This document shows positions 7,350-14,121 of a DNA stretch of 20,996 nucleotides, piece after piece. The DNA is from Nanoarchaeales archaeon (lineage in GTDB: Archaea > Nanobdellota > Nanobdellia > Woesearchaeales > UBA583). The notes under the pieces are model-generated. The model saw only the letters and a program-made list of their open reading frames with translations, had not been told where the DNA came from and did no database searches. The first letter of the stretch is position 1. Each line of letters begins with the position of its first letter. The stretch covers positions 1-20,996 of the forward strand of contig JABSQY010000023.1 of the NCBI GenBank assembly GCA_013215525.1, read 5' to 3'. The position numbers and the translations under genes are program-made.

Positions 7350-9032
7350 TTAAATATTTCTTAATTCTCTATTATTTGAAATATATCCCTTACTAATTAA
7401 ATGATTTTTTATATCTTCACTTCCAAATCCAATTTTACTTGCAACTTCATTAGCGTGACTTTCAGTACAAATTCCTGGAATTAATTTATGTGTTGGTTTA
7501 TTATTTTTATATTCAATTTGATAAAAAGACCCTGAATTTTGTTTTTCAAAAATTTCAGCTAATTCATTATGGTGACTTACATATATTAAATTTGAACCTA
7601 TGTGTGTAAAACCTGAAAGTTGGTCTGTAGATATTTCAGTTTTATCTTTAAATGATGTTCCATCAATTAAATCATCTATGATTATTAAAGTTTGTGGAGA
7701 ACTATTATAAAAAATATTTTTAGTTTTTTTAATTTGAGTTCCAAATCCTCCTTCTTTATCTGTTTGTGTATCGTTTGTTCCAACTTGATAACAAATCTTA
7801 TCAGCTATTGAAATAGTTGCTGAACTTGTAGGGATATATCCTCCTGCTTGAGCTAAAATTTGAGCTTGAGCTATTGCTTTTGCAAGAGAGGTTTTCCCCC
7901 CACTATTTGGGCCTGTATAAAAAGTAATTCCTGACAAATTTACATCATTTGGAATATAATTTGAAATATTTTGTTCTGTTTTTTCTATTAAATTTATTAT
8001 TTTTTTTGAAGTAAATTGATGTTTTTTTGAATCTATCATAGTTGGAAGACAAACTGGAATGTTTTTAGAAATTAAATCTGTTCTCATTTGTTCATATGAT
8101 AATAATTCATCTAATTTTCCAATTGATTTTATTCCTTTTTTAAAGTCTAAATCATTTTCATATCTTTTTTTAATTTTATCTTGAAATAGTGAATCAACAG
8201 TTGAAATAATTCCAATTCCTCCAGTTACAACTAATGTAAGTAAAGCTATTGCGAAGAAAGGTGAATCTTGAGATCTTATTGTTTCATTTGAAAGAATGGA
8301 ATAAATTCCAGCTCCAATTCCTAAAAATCCTGTTGGCATAGGAATTGGTAAGAATGGGATTGGTACGTCTAATTTTAGTTCTTTATATGAATAAACACTA
8401 TCTCTTCCCCATTGTTTAAATTTAATTCCTTTTGAAAATTTACCAATGTCTGATTTTTCTAAATTATTTATATCTTTAATTATTTTTTTCAAATAATTAC
8501 TTTTAATATTTTTAGAAGTAGTAATATTTTTATTTGATTCACAAATTAATTTTTCTAAACTTTTTAAATTACTTCTTCCAGTATATCTTAAAAATGAATC
8601 AACACCATTTCTTAATCCTGTAATCTCTCCGTTTGGGTCTTTATTTTCAAGTTCAATAGTTTCTTTAACAAAATTTAGATATTTTGATAGATTTTCTTTT
8701 AGAGTTTCATTATTACTAATTTCTCTTAATGCGTCTTGCTTTGCTTGAATCTCATCTAAATTAGTTGATGGATTTAAGATTGAATCTAGTAAAAATTCAT
8801 TTCCCCAACTTGTTTTTGTATTATCTATTAAGTCTATTAATTTTCTAAGTTCTATTGGATGTGCTTGCGTATCAATTTTTGTTTCAATGTTTTCATTTTC
8901 ATCTTCATCAGAAGTCTTTGATACAATTTCTTTGTATAATAAATGTTTTTCATCAATTACTAAATTACTCGATGAAAATTCTAATAATTCATTATAAAAA
9001 TTTGTTTTTTCAATTTTTGGATTTGGTTTCAT
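7350..9032 (-). CDS. Membrane-anchored MutS-family ATPase
   Basis: 560 residues. The N-terminal part has the MutS core (domain III) signature, LRKLIDLIDNTKTSWGNEF then LNPSTNLDEIQAKQDAL (about 62-102). Two hydrophobic helices (about 226-247 and 258-279) interrupt the lever region. The ATPase domain follows: Walker A GPNSGGKT (374-381), the DKICYQVGTNDTQTDKEGG stretch matching the MutS DRIFTRVG-x-D loop, Walker B LIIIDD (Asp453-Asp454) followed by LIDGTS, and SHHNELAEI matching the MutS THYHEL segment. The mismatch-recognition domain (domain I with Phe-x-Glu) is absent. The usual Walker B Glu is Asp454. It is therefore not a standard mismatch-repair MutS; a membrane role is inferred, mechanism unknown. 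It is divergent from a TrmB-like regulator. Confidence 0.9.
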   Translation of the reverse strand: MKPNPKIEKTNFYNELLEFSSSNLVIDEKHLLYKEIVSKTSDEDENENIETKIDTQAHPIELRKLIDLIDNTKTSWGNEFLLDSILNPSTNLDEIQAKQDALREISNNETLKENLSKYLNFVKETIELENKDPNGEITGLRNGVDSFLRYTGRSNLKSLEKLICESNKNITTSKNIKSNYLKKIIKDINNLEKSDIGKFSKGIKFKQWGRDSVYSYKELKLDVPIPFLPIPMPTGFLGIGAGIYSILSNETIRSQDSPFFAIALLTLVVTGGIGIISTVDSLFQDKIKKRYENDLDFKKGIKSIGKLDELLSYEQMRTDLISKNIPVCLPTMIDSKKHQFTSKKIINLIEKTEQNISNYIPNDVNLSGITFYTGPNSGGKTSLAKAIAQAQILAQAGGYIPTSSATISIADKICYQVGTNDTQTDKEGGFGTQIKKTKNIFYNSSPQTLIIIDDLIDGTSFKDKTEISTDQLSGFTHIGSNLIYVSHHNELAEIFEKQNSGSFYQIEYKNNKPTHKLIPGICTESHANEVASKIGFGSEDIKNHLISKGYISNNRELRNI

Positions 9033-9053
9033 TGTAATTATAGTAATATAATT

Positions 9054-9098
9054 TGATATATAATTCGATGTTGTCGAAATTCATCAACTTTATAAATA
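9054..9098. promoter_or_regulatory. Divergent promoters with 15-bp dyad
   Basis: A minus-strand TATA (AATTATATATCAA, about 9054-9066) lies 27 nt from the MutS-like ATG. A plus-strand TATA (TTTATAAATA, 9089-9098) lies 27 nt from the TrmB-like ATG. Between them TTCGA-TGTTG-TCGAA (9064-9078) is a perfect 5/5 dyad touching the minus TATA. It is a good candidate operator for the adjacent regulator acting on both genes. Confidence 0.5.
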
Positions 9099-9120
9099 CG
9101 AATATACATATTATATTTAA

Positions 9121-9852
9121 ATGGAAGATTTTAAAGAATTAAAGGAATTAAATTTAGATGAAAATGAGATTAAAATTTATGTGTCAGCTTTAAAACTTGG
9201 AAAGTCTAAATGTGAACAGATTGCAAAGTTGTCTGGTGTTATTAGAACTACAACTTATAGTATTTTACAAAAATTAAAACTAAAAGGAATAATTTCTAAT
9301 ATTTTAATTGATAATATTAATTTTTTTGAAGCAATTAATCCAGATGATTTACTTGAAAAATTAGAGGAGAAAAAACAGAAAATAAAATCTATTTTACCAC
9401 AATTAAAAAAACTTCAATTAAATGAAAAAAAAAGTTATGGTATTACTTTTTTTGAAGGGCGTGAAGGTGTTAAAAGTGTTATGAATGATATTATTTCAAA
9501 ACCAAATTCAAAGATAAAAACTGTTGGTAGTGTTTATAATTTTAGTGATAATTTGGAATTTTTTTCTAAAGAATATTTTAGAAAAAAGAAAGAAAGAAAT
9601 ATTGTTGCAGAATCTGTATCTTTTGATAGAATTCAAGATAGAGGTTTAAAAGAATTTGATAAAAAGTATTTACGTGACGTTAGATTTATGGATAAAGAAT
9701 TTGTAAAGTCTGGATGTTTTATTTATGAAAATAAAGTTGCATTTTTAACTTATGAAGATGATAATCAGAAAGGGTTTATTATTGAAGATGAACAAATTAG
9801 TAAATTAGTTGAATATATGTTTGATGCTTTGTTTAAAGAATCTAAAAAATAA
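9121..9852 (+). CDS. TrmB-family transcriptional regulator
   Basis: 243 residues. The N-terminal winged helix-turn-helix is clear: GLDENEIKIYVSAL-type opening helix (LDENEIKIYVSALKLG, 12-27), then KCEQIAKLSGVIRTTTYSILQKLKLKGII (30-58). A charged linker helix (LLEKLEEKKQKIKSILPQLKKLQ) follows. The C-terminal sensor domain opens with GITFFEGREGVKSVMNDII, the phospholipase-D-like fold of TrmB relatives; the family senses sugars or other small effectors. No sugar-binding residues can be assigned here. The ATG is fixed by a TATA box 27 nt upstream. It is divergent from the MutS-like ATPase with a dyad between, so autoregulation and control of that ATPase are the obvious hypothesis. Confidence 0.85.
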   Translation: MEDFKELKELNLDENEIKIYVSALKLGKSKCEQIAKLSGVIRTTTYSILQKLKLKGIISNILIDNINFFEAINPDDLLEKLEEKKQKIKSILPQLKKLQLNEKKSYGITFFEGREGVKSVMNDIISKPNSKIKTVGSVYNFSDNLEFFSKEYFRKKKERNIVAESVSFDRIQDRGLKEFDKKYLRDVRFMDKEFVKSGCFIYENKVAFLTYEDDNQKGFIIEDEQISKLVEYMFDALFKESKK

Positions 9853-9895
9853 TTTTTATTTTTATGGCTATTTGTTTCTTATTTTTTTACTTAAC

Positions 9896-9904
9896 TTTAT
9901 ATAA
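9896..9904 (+). promoter_or_regulatory. TATA box for the Nudix gene
   Basis: TTTATATAA is centred 26 nt before the ATG at 9926, so the Nudix gene has its own leaderless-type promoter despite lying 73 nt after the regulator. Confidence 0.5.
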
Positions 9905-9925
9905 CTTAAAATTTATAATTTTATT

Positions 9926-10453
9926 ATGGCTGATGAATTAATAAAAATTTATGATGAAAATAATACTTATTCTGGAAAAAACTTAATGAAATCTGTTGCA
10001 CATAAAGAAGGATTGTGGCACAGAACGGTTCACATTTGTATTTATAATTCAAAAGGACAAATACTTTTACAAAAACGCGCAGCACGTAAAGAGTTATTGC
10101 CTGATATGTGGGATATTTCTGTCGCAGGACATATAAACTCTAAACAAACTGAACTTGATGCTGCGATTTGCGAAATTTCAGAAGAAATTGGAATTGATGT
10201 TAAAGAATCTGATTTGGATTTTTTTAAAATTTATAAATTTGCAGGAACTTATAGAAATATTATTAATAATGAATTTTTTTATTTTTATTTTCTTAAATTA
10301 GATCTTGATACGAATTCATTAGTTTTACAAGAAAGTGAAGTTGCTGATGCTCAGTGGTTTGAACCTAGTAGAGTTTTAGATAATTCTATTGATAATTTAG
10401 TTCAGCAGATTTATTGGTTGGAAATTATTAATAAAATAAAATCTTTACAATAA
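9926..10453 (+). CDS. Nudix hydrolase, YfcD/IPP isomerase-like
   Basis: 175 residues. The N-terminal GLWHRTVHICIYNSKGQILLQKRAARKELLPDMWDISVAGHI pattern (29-70) is that of the YfcD/isopentenyl-diphosphate isomerase-like Nudix branch. The Nudix box spans 68-90: Gly68, Glu83, Glu86-Glu87 and Gly89 are in place, so the metal-binding glutamates are kept. The first Glu of the box is Gln74 and the usual Arg is Cys82. The catalytic Cys of type I isomerase is not present at the expected place (SVAGH), so diphosphate hydrolysis of a nucleotide-like substrate is more likely. The substrate is unknown. Confidence 0.92.
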   Translation: MADELIKIYDENNTYSGKNLMKSVAHKEGLWHRTVHICIYNSKGQILLQKRAARKELLPDMWDISVAGHINSKQTELDAAICEISEEIGIDVKESDLDFFKIYKFAGTYRNIINNEFFYFYFLKLDLDTNSLVLQESEVADAQWFEPSRVLDNSIDNLVQQIYWLEIINKIKSLQ

Positions 10454-10469
10454 AAATATAAATTATATA

Positions 10470-10772
10470 TTAATTTCGAATTTCAGTATTTTCTAATTCA
10501 TGTTTTATTTTAGAAATTTCTGAATGAACTGTATAACCAATTTTGTATTTATTAATAAGTATAATTAATAAACTGTCAAGTGAAACTATTCTACTATGTA
10601 CTCCTGGATTTGTATAACTCCCTAAGTTATCAATTTCAGTTTGAAGTTCTGAAATTTGAATTAACATATTACTTATGTCATCCTTTTCTTCATCATTAAA
10701 ATTAGTAAAACATTCAAATTCATGTTTAACTTTTTTTAAAATTTTATTATCTAATTTTATTAAATTTTTCAC
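10470..10772 (-). CDS. Hypothetical protein, 100 aa, GTG start
   Basis: A small, mainly helical, charged protein with no signal peptide. Heptad-like stretches (ISNMLIQISELQTEIDNL, SLLIILINKYKIG, HSEISKIKHELENTE) suggest a coiled-coil or helical bundle. The start given is GTG 10770-10772. The minus strand has a TATA-like TATAAAA (10797-10806) about 29 nt before it. Upstream codons stay open in frame for 27 more codons to a TGA and look coding (see the adjacent entry), so the true protein may be longer or the gene broken. Convergent with the Nudix gene, 16 nt apart. I recognise no family. Confidence 0.55.
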   Translation of the reverse strand: MKNLIKLDNKILKKVKHEFECFTNFNDEEKDDISNMLIQISELQTEIDNLGSYTNPGVHSRIVSLDSLLIILINKYKIGYTVHSEISKIKHELENTEIRN

Positions 10773-10925
10773 ACAAAAATTATTAATAATTCTTGGTTTT
10801 ATATCTTCAACTCCATTTTTAGTGTTTGCCTTTACTCTTGCAACTCCTAAATATCATGTAAGAAGTGTAACAACTACTACTTTTCCTAAATTTGTTATAT
10901 TATAATAATATTTAAATAATTCTCT
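10773..10925 (-). pseudogene. Possible in-frame coding remnant interrupted by TGA
   Basis: Reading the minus strand in the frame of the 100-aa gene, codons run open from 10925 to 10857, meet TGA at 10854-10856, then stay open for 27 codons into the GTG at 10772. The peptide looks like real protein: a hydrophobic GKVVVVTLLT before the TGA, then YLGVARVKANTKNGVEDI and KPRIINNFCVKN. No ATG, GTG or TTG lies between the TGA and the GTG. One reading is an older, longer gene truncated by a nonsense mutation. The other is chance openness of coding-like DNA, since the opposite strand is also open here. Confidence 0.3.
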
Positions 10926-11148
10926 TTATAATTGTTTTTTGTGCGGAATAAATTCACACTTTCAAATTAAATAAATTATGATTTGATTTTCACACTTTAG
11001 TTTTACTTTTATTTATTACACAATACTTTTTTATATTTTTAATTTTTATTATATTTATATTTAAATGTGAAAACAATGTTTTCAAATTTACACGCAGATT
11101 AACATAGGGTTAATGGTGCACCATTTTCACATTTAAATATATATAAAA
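10926..11148. other. Gene-free stretch rich in TTCACA motifs and dyads
   Basis: I see no ORF longer than a few codons here. TTCACAC occurs at 10953-10959 and 10989-10995 and TTCACAT at 11126-11132, with the inverse ATGTGAA at 11066-11072. Further copies flank the stretch at 10768-10774 and 11494-11500. GAAAAC-AAT-GTTTTC (11069-11083) and AATGGTGCACCATT (11112-11125) are perfect dyads. Most likely this is a regulatory region for the gene at 11149. Confidence 0.5.
11056..11141. repeat. Perfect 18-bp inverted repeat
   Basis: TATATTTAAATGTGAAAA (11056-11073) is the exact reverse complement of the bases at 11124-11141, with a 50-nt spacer containing the 14-bp palindrome AATGGTGCACCATT (11112-11125). 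Each arm carries a TATA-like ATTTAAAT. The right arm ends 7 nt before the ATG at 11149. Confidence 0.85.
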
Positions 11149-11445
11149 ATGGCATACGTATTTATGGTTAGATATAAATTAAAAGATGAAGTTAATAAGG
11201 ATGATTTTAAAAAATCAGTTAAAAAAGTAGTTACTAATTTTTATGATAAACAAGAAGGATTTATTTCATTAAATTTAGGTTATAATGAAAAAGAAAATAT
11301 ATTTTCAGAAGTTCATACTTGGAAAGAGAAGTCTTTTACTGAAACCGCACATCCAAAATTTATGGGGGATAAAAATTGTTTAGCTGTGTTTGGAATGTGC
11401 GAGATGGAAAGTATGTCTATGACAGATTTAACTTTATTAGATTAA
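11149..11445 (+). CDS. Small ABM-like (dimeric alpha-beta barrel) protein, 98 aa
   Basis: The layout of strand YVFMVRYKL, helix NKDDFKKSVKKVVTNFYDKQ, strand GFISLNLGYN, strand IFSEVHTW, short helix, and final strand CEMESMSMTDL matches small ferredoxin-fold proteins of the antibiotic biosynthesis monooxygenase/stress-responsive barrel type. The phrase FSEVHTWKEK is close to the family's EV-x-W segment. Such proteins act as dimers on small aromatic or haem-like molecules; no catalytic residue can be named. The start is uncertain: the ATTTAAATATATAT box lies about 28 nt before the in-frame ATG at 11164 but only 13 nt before 11149. The 11149 start keeps the first strand complete, so I prefer it. 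The upstream dyads suggest regulation. Confidence 0.6.
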   Translation: MAYVFMVRYKLKDEVNKDDFKKSVKKVVTNFYDKQEGFISLNLGYNEKENIFSEVHTWKEKSFTETAHPKFMGDKNCLAVFGMCEMESMSMTDLTLLD

Positions 11446-11522
11446 GAGTATCATTATTATTATTTACTTATCTAATTTAATAGTTATTTTAATTTCACAC
11501 TACGCAAGAAATACTATAATTA

Positions 11523-11543
11523 TTTTGAAAATAATTTTCAAAA
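11523..11543. repeat. 21-bp palindrome
   Basis: TTTTGAAAAT-A-ATTTTCAAAA is a perfect 10/10 dyad with a one-base centre, about 77 nt after the stop of the small ABM-like gene. It could be an operator or form a hairpin at the transcript end. Confidence 0.7.
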
Positions 11544-11560
11544 ATTAATAATATTTGCCG

Positions 11561-11597
11561 TATAATGTTTAATATGGGAATTTAATTAAACATTATA
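11561..11597. promoter_or_regulatory. 13-bp inverted repeat overlapping a TATA-like box
   Basis: TATAATGTTTAAT (11561-11573) and ATTAAACATTATA (11585-11597) pair perfectly across 11 nt. The right arm with the following T gives ATTAAACATTATAT. The same 14-mer occurs on the minus strand just before the 421-aa surface-protein gene (13086-13099), where it overlaps the TATA box. It is a candidate shared promoter or operator. Confidence 0.5.
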
Positions 11598-11630
11598 TTT
11601 ATGAACTCATTTTACTTTTTTTTAAGTTGA

Positions 11631-11780
11631 GTGGATAAAAAGAAAAAAGTGTATTTTGGGTTTTTATGTTTTGTAATTTATTTAACAGTAAGTTCAATGA
11701 ATACTTATAATCCTAGATTATTTTTATTTTCATTATTTTTATGTCACGTTTGTTTAAAAACATTCGACAAATTATTTTAA
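11631..11780 (+). CDS. Likely 49-aa two-helix membrane protein, GTG start
   Basis: GTG 11631 opens a 49-codon frame ending at TAA 11778-11780: basic VDKKKK, hydrophobic helix VYFGFLCFVIYLTV, a short polar turn SSMNTYNPR, a second hydrophobic helix LFLFSLFLCHVCL, then KTFDKLF. Basic start, helix, turn, helix with a positively charged end is a plausible membrane hairpin. The codon before GTG is TGA, so no earlier start is possible. The TATA-like CATTATATTTATG lies about 35 nt upstream, implying a leader of about 10 nt. I know no family. It ends 18 nt before the converging surface-protein gene's stop. Confidence 0.42.
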   Translation: MDKKKKVYFGFLCFVIYLTVSSMNTYNPRLFLFSLFLCHVCLKTFDKLF

Positions 11781-11797
11781 TTAATTATTTAATAATT

Positions 11798-13063
11798 TTA
11801 AAATTCTTCATTTAATACTTTATCAATTACTGCTGTATCAACTTTTGCAGTTGTTAAACTTGTTCTGATTTGTTCTTTGTTATACTTCTCTTTATACTTG
11901 TGAACGTATTCTTTAGTTTTGTTGTATGTTTCTTGATTGATTGGTGTGCTTGTTGAATTTTGATAATTAGTCATATCAATTTCTTTTCTTTTCTTTGGCA
12001 TAAATATGAATCCTGCAATTAATAATACAAAAACTATACTTCCAATTATTAAACTTGGACTAAATAAAGATGTATTTGATTTTTCTAAATCTAATGTAGT
12101 TAGAGTTGTATCTATTTCTTTTGGAACTTCACTTTCTACATTTTTATTTTCATCTTCATTTTTTACAATTGTAGATTTTTCTATGATTTCAACTATTGAA
12201 TATTTTCCAAATGTTTCTAATTCAAATGTTAATGATGTTTTAGTTTGCTCAATTATTTTTAAATTTATTATTTCCCATTCTTTTGTATTTTCATTTTCTT
12301 TATAAATTTCAAATATTTTATTTTTTAAATTAATATTCATTTGAATACTCATTGATGAAAATTCTTTTGTTTCATCTTTAGATATTAGTTCAAAAGTTTT
12401 TAATGAATTGTTTAATTTAGAATCTAAGTTTTCATTATATGTGATTTGTGATTCATCAGTATATGTTGAGTCTTTAATGTCAAGCACAACTTTGTTATTT
12501 TGATATAAAAATGTGTTGTCTGTTTTTGTATCTTTATTATCGTTGTTATTTTTAGTTTGTATTTCAGTTTGTGCTGTGTCTTCTGTTGTATCTGTTGATG
12601 TGTCCTTGTTGTTTTCTGAAAATTTACATTCAAATATTGTAACAGTTTCTTCAAAGTCATTGTATTTATCTTCTTGTTTTGATTCATATCTTATTAAGTA
12701 ATCATTAACTACTGGAAAATTTATTTCAAATGATCTTTGATTTTTTAGTTCAATTTCTTGTAATATAGTCATTCCTTTTATTGGTCCGTTATGAATGAAA
12801 ACAGTTCCAGTAAAATCTTCCCATTCTTCACATCTATCATCTTTTGGATTTTCATCTTCTTCACACAAGTCATCTTTAATATCATCTTTGTCGTCAAATT
12901 GTGTTTGGTTATATAATAGGAACTCAACAGGATAGTTAGGACAAAATCCTTCGTAATCTATAATAATGTTTGTTGCATTCTCGCTGCCTGCAAAAATAGA
13001 GATTTGAATAAAGAAAAAAATAGATAGAATTATACTAAAATTCATTAATAATTTTTTTAACAT
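11798..13063 (-). CDS. Surface-exposed type I membrane protein with UBA-like tail
   Basis: 421 residues. A signal peptide (about 1-25, ending SIFAG) leads to an extracellular part with Cys41, Cys67, Cys78 and Cys146, likely two disulfides, around Asp/Glu-rich DDKDDIKDD and CEEDENPKDD stretches that could bind cations. A Thr/Asp/Asn-rich linker (151-181) looks disordered and possibly O-glycosylated. A second beta-rich domain ends in FGKYSIVEI, as in many archaeal surface proteins. One transmembrane helix (about 336-354) precedes a basic stop (PKKRK) and a cytosolic tail whose last 35 residues (HKYKEKYNKEQIRTSLTTAK, VIDKVLNEEF) resemble a small three-helix UBA-like motif. The TATA box (minus, about 13081-13090) sits about 24 nt before the ATG. 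Function unknown. Confidence 0.8.
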   Translation of the reverse strand: MLKKLLMNFSIILSIFFFIQISIFAGSENATNIIIDYEGFCPNYPVEFLLYNQTQFDDKDDIKDDLCEEDENPKDDRCEEWEDFTGTVFIHNGPIKGMTILQEIELKNQRSFEINFPVVNDYLIRYESKQEDKYNDFEETVTIFECKFSENNKDTSTDTTEDTAQTEIQTKNNNDNKDTKTDNTFLYQNNKVVLDIKDSTYTDESQITYNENLDSKLNNSLKTFELISKDETKEFSSMSIQMNINLKNKIFEIYKENENTKEWEIINLKIIEQTKTSLTFELETFGKYSIVEIIEKSTIVKNEDENKNVESEVPKEIDTTLTTLDLEKSNTSLFSPSLIIGSIVFVLLIAGFIFMPKKRKEIDMTNYQNSTSTPINQETYNKTKEYVHKYKEKYNKEQIRTSLTTAKVDTAVIDKVLNEEF

Positions 13064-13080
13064 ACTATTTTTTTGATTCT

Positions 13081-13099
13081 TTATTATATAATGTTTAAT
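13081..13099 (-). promoter_or_regulatory. TATA box and ATTAAACATTATAT element of surface-protein gene
   Basis: On the minus strand ATTAAACATTATATAATAA places a TATA-like box about 24 nt before the ATG at 13063. The 14-mer ATTAAACATTATAT is identical to one arm of the 11561-11597 inverted repeat. Confidence 0.5.
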
Positions 13100-13121
13100 T
13101 TTTATTTTTTTTTAGGACAAA

Positions 13122-13132
13122 GATTTATAAAG
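13122..13132 (+). promoter_or_regulatory. TATA box for scpA
   Basis: GGACAAAGATTTATAAAGG is a BRE-like/TATA sequence centred about 27 nt before the ATG at 13153, divergent from the surface-protein promoter. Confidence 0.55.
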
Positions 13133-13152
13133 GTATTTTTTACTTTTTTATT

Positions 13153-14118
13153 ATGGAAAACTCTGATGTTTTAAATTCTGAATCTAGTGATTTGGCGCAA
13201 GTTGAAAGTGCTAGCTCTGATGCTGGTTCTGACACTGGTTCAATTTTGAATGATATTAATTTAAAACCTGAGGAGAGAATTTATGTTATTGCAACTGATA
13301 AAGATTCACTTGATTGGAAAGGATTTTTATATCAATTAATTCATGATGAAGGTTTAGATCCTTGGGATATTGATTTAGCAATTTTAACTAGGCGTTATTT
13401 ATCTGCTGTAAAGCAAATGAGAGATGTTGATTTTGATATTACTGGAAAATTTTTAACTATTGCAGTATTTTTATTAAAAACAAAAGCTGAACATTTAGTT
13501 GATAAAGATTTACGTGGGATTGACGACCAGATTGCGGCTGTTCAAGTGAATGAAGAGTTTATGATGGATAATTGGGAAACACTTGAAGAACTTGATTCTC
13601 ATTTAGAAGATTTAGAACGAAAAAGACGTCGTGAAAATTATGAAATTAAAGTTCGTAATCCAATTGCTCGTAAGAGAAAAGTTAATATTTTTGATTTGAT
13701 TAATTTACTTGAAAAAACTTTTAAACAAAGTAATAAACGTAAGGCTAATTTTTTACAACGTAATGAGTTAGATGATGAGTTTGGTTATGATGGTCCAATT
13801 TTTGAAGAGAGTCCGATGGATTTAGCAACTATTATTGATAATTTACATAATACTATTTTATCTGAGTTACAAGCGAGTAATTCACATATTCATTTTTCTA
13901 AATTTATGAATCAAGAACAGTCAAGTTTAGAGATTTTAGAAACTTTTATGCCGTTGTTGTATCTACATAATCAAGACAAAGTTTATTTAAAGCAAAAAAA
14001 CCATTTTGATGATATAGAGATACATCATTGTGATAATGTTGAACTACCTTATGATGTTGAGGAGTTCTTAATTGATCATGATGAAGTTAAAAAAAGAGGT
14101 AAAAAAACTAAAAAATAA
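13153..14118 (+). CDS. scpA: ScpA-type segregation/condensation kleisin
   Basis: 321 residues. ScpA is the kleisin that bridges SMC heads in prokaryotic condensin. The N-terminal kleisin helix region is clear: DWKGFLYQLIHDEGLDPWDIDLAILTRRYL (53-82), then DFDITGKFLTIAVFLLKTKAEHLV (95-118). The C-terminal part (about 256-300, SSLEILETFMPLLYLHNQDKVYLKQ) fits the winged-helix end that binds SMC. Extras are a 35-residue Ser/Asp-rich acidic N-terminal tail, a basic middle (ERKRRRENYEIKVRNPIARKRK), and a Lys-rich end (KKRGKKTKK). Own promoter; a membrane protein begins three bases after its stop. No SMC or ScpB gene is in the window. Confidence 0.92.
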   Translation: MENSDVLNSESSDLAQVESASSDAGSDTGSILNDINLKPEERIYVIATDKDSLDWKGFLYQLIHDEGLDPWDIDLAILTRRYLSAVKQMRDVDFDITGKFLTIAVFLLKTKAEHLVDKDLRGIDDQIAAVQVNEEFMMDNWETLEELDSHLEDLERKRRRENYEIKVRNPIARKRKVNIFDLINLLEKTFKQSNKRKANFLQRNELDDEFGYDGPIFEESPMDLATIIDNLHNTILSELQASNSHIHFSKFMNQEQSSLEILETFMPLLYLHNQDKVYLKQKNHFDDIEIHHCDNVELPYDVEEFLIDHDEVKKRGKKTKK

Positions 14119-14121
14119 AAA

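Noticed and set aside
7350..9032. Canonical mismatch-repair MutS
   Set aside because: Domain I, the Phe-x-Glu motif and a MutL partner are absent, and two membrane helices interrupt the protein.
9926..10453. Type I isopentenyl-diphosphate isomerase
   Set aside because: The catalytic Cys and the histidine cluster in the expected order are missing, with SVAGH in their place.
10854..10856. TGA read as Trp, i.e. an altered genetic code
   Set aside because: Every full-length gene here closes without internal TGA and uses TGG for Trp, so the standard code explains the window.
10675..10905. Plus-strand frame of 76 codons covering the upstream end of the 100-aa gene and beyond
   Set aside because: It begins inside the opposite gene, its best Met is in the antisense of that gene, and no TATA box fits. 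It is most likely the complement of the minus-strand coding remnant.
12424..12701. Overlapping ORFs inside the surface-protein gene
   Set aside because: They are shadow frames of the Thr/Asp/Asn-rich linker, whose repeats avoid stops in several frames.
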